Assembly: GCF_003095655.1 (NCBI RefSeq)
Contig: NZ_CP029151.1
Span: 3,533,001 to 3,597,000, forward strand
DNA: 64,000 bases
DNA from: Dokdonia sp. Dokd-P16
GTDB taxonomy: Bacteria > Bacteroidota > Bacteroidia > Flavobacteriales > Flavobacteriaceae
Direction: 5' to 3'
The position numbers were made by a program, and so were the translations under genes. Below are positions 56,541-63,239 of this stretch, one piece after another; positions within the stretch are counted from its first letter, which is position 1; each line of letters opens with the position of its first letter. A model generated the notes under the pieces. That model searched no databases. It saw only the letters and a program-made list of their open reading frames with translations, and was not told the origin of the DNA.

Positions 56541-57377
56541 TTACATTTTGAAAGTAAACACTGGTAGTGTTGAGTGATTTGCTATATTCTCTGCGACGCT
56601 CCCAGCAAAGAAATGTGCTAGACCTTTACGACCATGCGTAGGCATTGCAAGTGCATCTGCTCTTACTTTTTCCGCATATTCATAAAGTCCGCTTTCTATG
56701 GTATAACCGTTTACAATCACAAGATCTTCTTGATGTAATTCTGTCCCAAACTCTGCAGCACGCATAAAGGCTGCCATAGTTTCTTCTATCTCCTTTGAGC
56801 TTTTAAAACGATCTGTAGGGAGATTCACATATACAAGATGGATACGAGCCTCCATTTCTTCAAATAGCGGAATAGCATCTCTATATGCCTTGATATTTTC
56901 TAATTTAAAGTCACAAGCAATAACAACATTCTTAGGTATAAAAGAGGTCATTTTTTCTTTAACTACTAGCACGGGAATTGTAGAACTACGTACCACTTTC
57001 TCAGTATTTGACCCTACAAACTCTTCGCGCATTCCTTTTACTCCGTGAGATCCCATAATTATAAGGTCTACTTCCTGCTTAGATGCCAGCTCGTTAATAT
57101 CCTGAAAAATGGTATGATTTTGCACTTCTTCAGTGACTGTGATTCCTTTCATATAAGGTTTGTCTCTAAACTCTTTAAACTGCTTTTCGGCAAGTTTCAT
57201 ATGGAAGACAGCTTGGTTTACTCCTTCGCTTTCATCCCTAGGAAGAAGACTATCTGATAAGCCTAACATATGGAGCAATATAATCTCTGCGTTGTGCGCT
57301 TTCGCGAAAGCGGAAGCCGTCTCAAGTGCATATTCTGAATGTGTCGAAAAGTCTACAGGTACTAATATCTTTTTCAT
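56541..57377 (-). CDS. Double-domain universal stress protein 7
   Basis: 278 residues (MKKILVPVDFSTHSEYALETA). Unlike the other six, both ATP motifs are intact: MGSHGVKGMREEFVGSNT and MPTHGRKGLAHFFAGSVAENI. It lies 28 bp after the hibernation factor gene and shares its promoter. The palindrome at 57297 encodes SAFAKAHN in the first helix region. Confidence 0.92.
   Translation of the reverse strand: MKKILVPVDFSTHSEYALETASAFAKAHNAEIILLHMLGLSDSLLPRDESEGVNQAVFHMKLAEKQFKEFRDKPYMKGITVTEEVQNHTIFQDINELASKQEVDLIIMGSHGVKGMREEFVGSNTEKVVRSSTIPVLVVKEKMTSFIPKNVVIACDFKLENIKAYRDAIPLFEEMEARIHLVYVNLPTDRFKSSKEIEETMAAFMRAAEFGTELHQEDLVIVNGYTIESGLYEYAEKVRADALAMPTHGRKGLAHFFAGSVAENIANHSTLPVFTFKM
57297..57312. repeat. 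Palindrome CGCTTTCGCGAAAGCG inside Usp 7
   Basis: Read on the minus strand as ASAFAKAHNAEI, where other Usp proteins have a variable helix end. Confidence 0.95.
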
Positions 57378-57405
57378 AACAATTGGTTTAGTGTGTGTTT
57401 AATAT

Positions 57406-57687
57406 TCATTTGCGCTTACTGAGTTGTTTATCTAGGTCTGAGATGGTTTCTTTCATGGCCGTTTCAAAATGTACTGCTGTTGTAGTGGCAAATAATCTAG
57501 GCCCAGGAGCACTTATTTCTATCTCACATATTTGATGCGCAGCTGCAGAAGTATTCTCCACTTTAAAGTATACCTGAGCTTTTATAAGTTGTGGATACTT
57601 TTTATTGAGTTTATTGAGATGCTCTACCGTAGCAGCACTTAATGTATCACTCTCTTGAATTTTTATGTATTGAAATGTAATTGTCAT
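57406..57687 (-). CDS. hpf: Ribosome hibernation promoting factor (HPF/RaiA family)
   Basis: 93 residues, the short HPF form. MTITFQYIKIQESDTLSAATVEHL start, then QVYFKVENTS and CEIEISAPGPRLFATTTAVHFETAM with the final DLDKQLSKRK. It inactivates ribosomes by binding the decoding region when growth stops. First gene of a unit with Usp 7 under a Crp/Fnr-type site, linking translation shut-down to the same signal as the cbb3 oxidase. Confidence 0.88.
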   Translation of the reverse strand: MTITFQYIKIQESDTLSAATVEHLNKLNKKYPQLIKAQVYFKVENTSAAAHQICEIEISAPGPRLFATTTAVHFETAMKETISDLDKQLSKRK

Positions 57688-57734
57688 AATATGTAGTGTT
57701 TACAGTAAATCTAGAAAGAAAGAGCAATGCATAC

Positions 57735-57749
57735 TATGATAATTATCAG
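57735..57749 (-). promoter_or_regulatory. Crp/Fnr-type site of the hpf-Usp 7 unit
   Basis: TATGATAATTATCAG; -7 TAGATTTA (57713-57706, minus) ends 36 bp from the centre. Confidence 0.8.
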
Positions 57750-57785
57750 CTACTGTATACTTACTTTTTATCATCATTAATCCTA

Positions 57786-58355
57786 TTAAAAACTTCTTCT
57801 CAATGCTGCTGTAATTGAGATATTACCAAAGGATACATATCGATATTCTCCTGCTTCTTGAAATCTATGTGAAGAGTTTCCATAGCGCACCTCTGGAAGC
57901 ACATGCCAGTTCCCTAAACTTATAATTTTCATCCCTAGACCTAGATGAGTACCAATTGCGGGATCTGTTTTAATAATAAAATTTCCTTCTGTACGCTCTG
58001 TATCTACCGTCATAAGCGTTAACCCTGCTCGTACATAAAAAGGATTTCTCTGTGTTTCTATAATTGAAAATGACACCATTCCTCCAAAGAGGAAGCCTTT
58101 TTGTATAAATTCTATATCAGATTCTTCAAAACCTTCATCCGTGTCAAAACGATTCCAGATAAGACCGCCGTATACATCTGTACGCTTACCTATAGATAAT
58201 ACTCCTGTTACTTCTAGTCCATTCCCTATACGTAACGGTTGATTCAATACTTCCCGAGTAGGAATATGTAAAGTAGGGCGTAGCTCTACACTCCATACTT
58301 GAGCATAACTAGAGACTGTAATCAATAATAAAATGAGTAGTATTATATTTTTCAT
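57786..58355 (-). CDS. Outer-membrane beta-barrel protein
   Basis: 189 residues. Signal peptide MKNIILLILLLITVSSYAQ, then about eight amphipathic strands ending in SITAALRRSF with a terminal Phe. Small eight-stranded barrel of the OmpW/OmpA type. Site at 58416 places it in the low-oxygen or stress regulon, which recalls OmpW induction by FNR in enterobacteria (analogy only). Confidence 0.72.
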   Translation of the reverse strand: MKNIILLILLLITVSSYAQVWSVELRPTLHIPTREVLNQPLRIGNGLEVTGVLSIGKRTDVYGGLIWNRFDTDEGFEESDIEFIQKGFLFGGMVSFSIIETQRNPFYVRAGLTLMTVDTERTEGNFIIKTDPAIGTHLGLGMKIISLGNWHVLPEVRYGNSSHRFQEAGEYRYVSFGNISITAALRRSF

Positions 58356-58415
58356 ATCTCTTAGTTATTTGATAGTTATCACTACTCAAAGCTATTGTGT
58401 ATGAATATTGCAAAC

Positions 58416-58430
58416 TATGACAATAATCAT
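58416..58430 (-). promoter_or_regulatory. Crp/Fnr-type site of the beta-barrel gene
   Basis: TATGACAATAATCAT (last base off consensus); perfect -7 TAGCTTTG (58394-58387, minus) ends 36 bp from the centre. Confidence 0.7.
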
Positions 58431-58513
58431 ATTACACAGCTTGCGACAGCATTATATTTATCATGTACTAACCTAGTAGGTGCGCAATCATCACTTCTAT
58501 AAAAACTGTGCCT

Positions 58514-59014
58514 ATGGAACTTCCTAATGATATTGTTTTAAGACCACGTTTTACGCTTGAGTATGATGTGCTTCCAGAAACGATGCTATGTGCTTATGAA
58601 GATGTAGGGGCAATCTCAAAAGACTTTGTAGTATATCGAGCAGATGATCATATTTTTATAAGTATCCAAAAAAAAAAACAGCATTTCTGGTCTCCACAAC
58701 TACATCTTGAAATCTATAAAATAGAGTCGCAACCTACCGTAATTAAAGGGGTTTATGGACCTAGCCCTACGGTATGGACGCTATTTATGTTTTTTCATTT
58801 TCTAGTTTTCATTTTATTTATGGCAAGTGGAGTATGGTTGTACACAAACGTCACTCTGCAATTATCTTATGCATTTCCATTATTAGGTATGATACTTCTT
58901 TTTCTTGCTTGGATTGGTCTTTATATTGCAGGTCGAATAGGAAGAAAAAAAGGGAAAAGAGAAATGTATCGTTTACAATCATTCATGTATGCAACACTGA
59001 ATAATACGTTGTGA
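58514..59014 (+). CDS. Membrane protein of unknown function
   Basis: 166 residues from the ATG at 58514 (a GTG at 58508 is also in frame). N-terminal soluble part of ~85 residues, then two helices (LFMFFHFLVFILFMASGVWLY and YAFPLLGMILLFLAWIGLYIAG) and the basic tail GRKKGKREMYRL. No family recognised. A run of ten A residues lies inside the gene near 58670. Confidence 0.6.
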   Translation: MELPNDIVLRPRFTLEYDVLPETMLCAYEDVGAISKDFVVYRADDHIFISIQKKKQHFWSPQLHLEIYKIESQPTVIKGVYGPSPTVWTLFMFFHFLVFILFMASGVWLYTNVTLQLSYAFPLLGMILLFLAWIGLYIAGRIGRKKGKREMYRLQSFMYATLNNTL

Positions 59015-59056
59015 CATTACTATTCTTTATCTTTATATCTCATAAAAAATCTCAAC

Positions 59057-59710
59057 ATGCATATACACGATTACTCTAAAGATCATTCTATCCTTAACCA
59101 GTTTATTTATGAGTTGAGAGACCATGATATTCAAAAAGATGCAATGCGTTTTAGAAAAAACATTGAACGTGTAGGAGAAATTCTAGCTTATGAAATGAGT
59201 AAATCATTAACGTTTGAAACTAAGAAAGTTCAAACTCCTTTAGGTGAAAAGGAAATGGGTTTACCACAACAAGACATTGTGTTGTGCTCTATATTACGAG
59301 CGGGATTACCATTACATCAAGGTCTACTCAATTATTTTGACGGAGCAGAAAATGCATTTATATCTGCCTATAGAAATCACCCTAATGATGATGACGAATT
59401 TGAGGTTATTGTAAAATATCTAGCGGCTCCATCACTTGAGGGTAAGACGTTAATCCTTACAGACCCTATGCTTGCAACGGGTAAGACGCTCAAAAATGTG
59501 CTAGATGCATTAAAACCTCATGGCACACCAGCACAAATACACATTATCTCTGTAATAGGATCTCAACAAGGAGTAGATTATGTTGAAAAGGAATTTCCAG
59601 AGAGTACCCATTTGTGGATTTCGGCTATTGATGATGAGCTTAGTTCTAAGGGATATATCATACCAGGTCTAGGAGATGCTGGAGATTTAAGTTATGGTGT
59701 GAAGTTGTAA
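59057..59710 (+). CDS. upp: Uracil phosphoribosyltransferase
   Basis: 217 residues. PRPP-binding loop ILTDPMLATGKTL, LRAGLPLHQGLL near the middle, and the C-terminal uracil-binding YIIPGLGDAGDLSYGV. Converts uracil and PRPP to UMP in pyrimidine salvage. Full length; single gene. Confidence 0.95.
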   Translation: MHIHDYSKDHSILNQFIYELRDHDIQKDAMRFRKNIERVGEILAYEMSKSLTFETKKVQTPLGEKEMGLPQQDIVLCSILRAGLPLHQGLLNYFDGAENAFISAYRNHPNDDDEFEVIVKYLAAPSLEGKTLILTDPMLATGKTLKNVLDALKPHGTPAQIHIISVIGSQQGVDYVEKEFPESTHLWISAIDDELSSKGYIIPGLGDAGDLSYGVKL

Positions 59711-59769
59711 GTAAATCTTAAGATATCCCATTACACGGTTTGCTATCTTAGCATTATAATAAATCAATC

Positions 59770-60531
59770 ATGAATATAGGTCTTTCCTTTTCTGGAGGCG
59801 GTATCAAAGGTGTGGCTCATCTGGGCGTACTCAAAGCATTATCAGAACATAATATTAAACCTACACATATTTCTGGCACTAGTGCGGGAGCGATTGTGGG
59901 CGCATTATATGCTGCTGGTCACGACTGGGAAGTGATCTATGATTTTTTTAAAATAACACCTGTTTTCTCCATAAAAAGATTTGCTAGAAGGAAACCTGGC
60001 TTTTTAGATTCCTTGTTATTTCACAAAGATCTATCGGCATATTTCTCAGAAGATAGTTTTGAGTCGCTACAACTTCCTTTATCCATTACAGCCACTACGG
60101 TGATTACTGGCCAACTGCGCACCTTTGAATCTGGTCCTTTAATTAATCCAGTTATCGCATCTGCTTCTTTTCCAGGGATTTTTACTCCCATAGAGATTGA
60201 CGGTGTTCATTACTTTGACGGCGGTGTGATAGATGACTTTCCTATAGAACCACTTGTACCCAAATGTGACCTTATTATCGGAAGTTATGTAAATCCGTTG
60301 AGTGCTATTGAAATAGGAGATTTAAAATACTCATATCAAGTACTTAACAGAGCTTATGAAATCAACTTACATCAAAAAGGGCTTAACAAGTTTAAAGACT
60401 GTGATTTATTAATATGCCCAGAAAAGTTAGCCAAATTTGGCACTTTCAGCATGCGCAGTATTCCAGCTATTTTTGAGATTGGTTATGAAGAGGCTTGTAA
60501 GCAACTGGAAAATTCTGATCTTTTTAAATAG
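59770..60531 (+). CDS. Patatin-like phospholipase
   Basis: 253 residues. Oxyanion loop SGGGIKGVAHLG, nucleophile elbow GTSAG (Ser near residue 40) and catalytic Asp in FDGGVIDDFP. Ser-Asp dyad hydrolase of the RssA/NTE type, probably acting on membrane lipids. No signal peptide. Directly downstream of upp by 59 bp. Confidence 0.9.
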   Translation: MNIGLSFSGGGIKGVAHLGVLKALSEHNIKPTHISGTSAGAIVGALYAAGHDWEVIYDFFKITPVFSIKRFARRKPGFLDSLLFHKDLSAYFSEDSFESLQLPLSITATTVITGQLRTFESGPLINPVIASASFPGIFTPIEIDGVHYFDGGVIDDFPIEPLVPKCDLIIGSYVNPLSAIEIGDLKYSYQVLNRAYEINLHQKGLNKFKDCDLLICPEKLAKFGTFSMRSIPAIFEIGYEEACKQLENSDLFK

Positions 60532-60560
60532 ATTTTCAAGATTTTTTATAGTTTTTATAA

Positions 60561-60576
60561 CGCTTTCGCGAAAGCG
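60561..60576. repeat. Palindrome CGCTTTCGCGAAAGCG between convergent genes
   Basis: Perfect 16-mer midway between the patatin and DUF421 stops; no T-tract after it. Confidence 0.95.
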
Positions 60577-60599
60577 ATACATCAACACCCATTACTTTT

Positions 60600-61124
60600 T
60601 TAAGAAATCCTCACTCCTTCTAACAGTTGGTCATTTAGTTTGTTATCTCCGTCGTCATGAAGTACAGACATGTCTCCAGTACTTTCTAGTACAACGGCTC
60701 GTACCTCATTGTAATCAAGTACATTTGCCTCCCTTAGTTTTGCAATGAGATCTCCTTCACCTACGTTTGATTTTTCTAAGTTTTTATAAAGAATCTTTCC
60801 GTCCTTCATTAACAACAGCGGATCATTAGTAGCAAGGTTTTTAAAGAATACACTCTTCCTTACTAATAATGCAAATAAGGTTTGAAAAGCAATAATACCT
60901 CCTAGTGCGATTCCTCCTTTAAGAAGTGACTGATCTGGGTTGAGAATAATGGATGCAAGCACAGAACCTACGGCAATGGTTGATGCAAAGTCAAAGCTTG
61001 ACATCTTTGCAAATGTGCGTAAACCAGAAATTCTCGTGATAATAATCATCACTGTAAATATGGCTATAATTGATATTAATACTTTACCTAAAATGGGCAT
61101 TGATGCGGTGATCCAGTTTTCCAT
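60600..61124 (-). CDS. DUF421/YetF family membrane protein
   Basis: 174 residues. Three N-terminal helices (VLISIIAIFTVMIIITRI onward) with the family motifs GLRTFAKMSSFDFASTIAVGS and DPLLLMKDGKILYKNLEKSNV, then a small cytoplasmic beta domain with EVRAVVLESTGDMSVL. Function unknown in general; YetF-type proteins are linked to sporulation and envelope in Bacillus. Confidence 0.85.
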   Translation of the reverse strand: MENWITASMPILGKVLISIIAIFTVMIIITRISGLRTFAKMSSFDFASTIAVGSVLASIILNPDQSLLKGGIALGGIIAFQTLFALLVRKSVFFKNLATNDPLLLMKDGKILYKNLEKSNVGEGDLIAKLREANVLDYNEVRAVVLESTGDMSVLHDDGDNKLNDQLLEGVRIS

Positions 61125-61144
61125 TAATTTATATTTTTAAGATT

Positions 61145-61167
61145 AAAAAAGCCCTCTTGTGAGGGCA
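61145..61167 (-). terminator. Terminator of the VOC protein gene
   Basis: Minus strand GCCCTC / GAGGGC with loop ACAA, followed by TTTTTT. Confidence 0.85.
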
Positions 61168-61189
61168 TAATTTAGTGTTTACTGTGGTT

Positions 61190-61588
61190 TTACTTTGCGT
61201 TTACCATCCACTCTACTCCAAACTGATCTGTACAACGACCATAATGAGCATTCCAGCTAGTTTCTTGAAATGGTGAATTTACTTTTCCTTGCGCGCTTAA
61301 TGCCTCAAATGCAGATTGAGCCTCTGCGGTATCGCTATAATCTAGACTCATACACACCTTATTACCTGAAGTAAGTGGTGTATCTGGTGCTGCATCATAT
61401 GCCATAAAGTGAAATCCTTTTCCTTTAAGTTCGGCATGTTGTAACTTGTTGCGATAATGCTCTGGGATATCTGTTTGTTTTCCTTCCCAAGTCTCGCGGT
61501 TTACAACCTCTCCTCCTAGAATTCCTTTATAAAAATTTAATGCCTCTTGGCAATTTCCGTCAAATGATAAATATGCTTGTGCTTTCAT
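61190..61588 (-). CDS. PhnB-like VOC (glyoxalase-fold) protein
   Basis: 132 residues. Starts MKAQAYLSFDGNCQEALNFYK, with LGGEVVNRETWEG and the C-terminal GRCTDQFGVEWMVN typical of the PhnB/3-demethylubiquinone-like branch. Metal ligands are not all evident. Cytoplasmic; substrate unknown. Confidence 0.85.
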   Translation of the reverse strand: MKAQAYLSFDGNCQEALNFYKGILGGEVVNRETWEGKQTDIPEHYRNKLQHAELKGKGFHFMAYDAAPDTPLTSGNKVCMSLDYSDTAEAQSAFEALSAQGKVNSPFQETSWNAHYGRCTDQFGVEWMVNAK

Positions 61589-61761
61589 AATAATTGGTTT
61601 TATATAAATTTAAAAACATAAAACCGTGTCTCAATACACATTATAAAAACCTAAAGAATATTTTAACGGGAAGCGTGAGAATTGTTAAGGGTGGCCGCAG
61701 TAATTAACGTTAGATTAAAGGTAATATCTGTTTTAAATTATAATCCCAGCAACACATACTT

Positions 61762-62217
61762 TCATGCTAGCCTTGCAGACAGCGCCATAGAATTGAGAAT
61801 ACCTACAACATTTGCTTCAAAAGGATGGTTTGCTGTAATTGAGAGATATTTATTTATCTCGTTAATCTCATCACTCCCTAAGCCTACTCTAAAAGAACTA
61901 TTGTACGATGAGAAAAATGGACGATCAATCGTGGTATTAAACAGCTTTATAATATTTGTATGGCGGTCATCTGCTTGTATTCTTTCAAACAGCTCATTGA
62001 TTTCATTTTCCTCTCCTTCTAGTATTTGAAAAAATCGATTTGATGCACTTATTAGAACACCATTTACACTGTGGTTAATATTGTAATTTTGAGATTTTTT
62101 TAGAAGTATACTTAATTTCGGATGAGTCAAATTTGATGTATGCTCACTGATATAACAAACCGTTTTAAACCTCTTTGGGCTGCGTCTAATCCATTTAAAA
62201 AGTTCGCCTAGTATCAT
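61762..62217 (-). CDS. Short BLUF-domain blue-light photoreceptor
   Basis: 151 residues from MILGELFKWIRRSPKRF (a TTG at 62229 is also in frame). The BLUF fold is visible: TVCYISEHTS with Tyr22, NYNINHSVNGVL with Asn46 and FFQILEGEE with Gln64. These are exactly one position beyond Tyr21, Asn45 and Gln63 of AppA, so the flavin-binding triad is complete. No output domain; it would signal by protein contact. The gene starts just below the terminator of the PA2169 gene. Confidence 0.85.
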   Translation of the reverse strand: MILGELFKWIRRSPKRFKTVCYISEHTSNLTHPKLSILLKKSQNYNINHSVNGVLISASNRFFQILEGEENEINELFERIQADDRHTNIIKLFNTTIDRPFFSSYNSSFRVGLGSDEINEINKYLSITANHPFEANVVGILNSMALSARLA

Positions 62218-62232
62218 ATTGCTACCCAAGGT

Positions 62233-62268
62233 AGCAAAAAAAAAGCCACCCGAGGGTGGCTTTTTTCT
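62233..62268 (-). terminator. Terminator of the PA2169-family gene
   Basis: Minus strand AAGCCACCC / GGGTGGCTT with TTTTTTTTT after it. Confidence 0.9.
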
Positions 62269-62281
62269 TGCTTGATAAGGT

Positions 62282-62758
62282 CTAGAATAAATCTTCTATC
62301 TTCTTAATATCATTTACAGATTTTTTTACCTGTAGTAATTGATTTGTGAGCACGCTTGTAATTTCAACTGGAAACGCTTGGTTTTCCATCACTTCGTTGT
62401 ACTCATCTATACTCGCTTTATCTCCACGTATGCACTCTTCAAGGATTCCCTCGTCTGAGTTTGAGCTAAAGGCATCTTTAATACTCATCCATGTTCTATG
62501 GATACTTCCTTTAGTGCTTCCAGATGCTTTTGGAGTTTCATTGAGCTTTAAAATAATGTCACTTATCTCCGTGGCAAATGTTGCTCTTGTTGCTGCCTTG
62601 TTCTTGAGGTAGTCTTTTAAGTAACTATTTTCTGCCTTGAGCATTGCTTCTTTATATCCTTCCTCTGCATCGTAATTCTTTTCTAGAATTCCTTGTAAGT
62701 TATTTACGATATCTATGTGAGATTGTTCTCTTGCTGCTTCTGCTGTTGTCTGTTTCAT
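62282..62758 (-). CDS. PA2169 family four-helix-bundle protein (DUF2383)
   Basis: 158 residues. Family pattern: NNLQGILEKNYDAEEGYKEA, then FATEISDIILKLNETP, the loop SGSTKGSIHRTWMSIK and ILEECIRGDKASIDEYNEVM. Ferritin-like helical bundle, mostly linked with stress. Single gene with its own terminator. No Crp/Fnr-type site upstream. Confidence 0.88.
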   Translation of the reverse strand: MKQTTAEAAREQSHIDIVNNLQGILEKNYDAEEGYKEAMLKAENSYLKDYLKNKAATRATFATEISDIILKLNETPKASGSTKGSIHRTWMSIKDAFSSNSDEGILEECIRGDKASIDEYNEVMENQAFPVEITSVLTNQLLQVKKSVNDIKKIEDLF

Positions 62759-62851
62759 AATTCTTAGTTTTAAAAGTGTCTCTTAGTAGAAACACATGAT
62801 TAGTTAAAATATGTACGTTATCGGTACATCGTAGCAATATTATAAATGCTA

Positions 62852-62971
62852 CTATTCTTCGTTTTGATTAAGATCTCTGGATGATGGTTTATCTCTTCCA
62901 CCATAACCTAATCCGTTAGGACGCTCGTTTGTATCCTTTATATCTGTCTTCGTTATTTTATCCTTTTCCAT
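62852..62971 (-). CDS. Small hydrophilic ORF (39 aa)
   Basis: ATG at 62971-62969, TAG at 62854-62852. Product MEKDKITKTDIKDTNERPNG followed by LGYGGRDKPSSRDLNQNEE. Very hydrophilic, possibly disordered. A polypurine run just before the ATG (minus strand, AAAAAAAAAGATGG) could act as a Bacteroidetes-type translation start. No family recognised. Confidence 0.5.
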   Translation of the reverse strand: MEKDKITKTDIKDTNERPNGLGYGGRDKPSSRDLNQNEE

Positions 62972-63239
62972 CTTTTTTTTTATAAAATTACGAGTGATTC
63001 TTAATTTTAAAATGACTTTTAATCTTATTTAACTCCATGTGTTAGAGCACTCTTAAAATGACAGAAGCTGAAATAGGCAATAATCTGCCACGTAAAAATG
63101 GTATAAATATCTCAAAGAAAATCCAACCGTAAATAGCTCGCACCTTCTATATACAAGAAGATACATGAGATAATAAAAAATGTCATTTAGCAAAGCTAAA
63201 AACAGTAAAAAGGCAGTAAAAGTTGGAAATTGAAGCGTG
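62972..63239. other. Intergenic, nothing identified
   Basis: AT-rich region between the 39-residue ORF and the GIY-YIG gene end; no repeat or hairpin of note. Confidence 0.4.

Noticed and set aside
1762-60576. Palindrome copies as transcription terminators
   Set aside because: No T-tract follows them, half lie inside intact genes, and separate hairpin terminators are found at the same gene ends.
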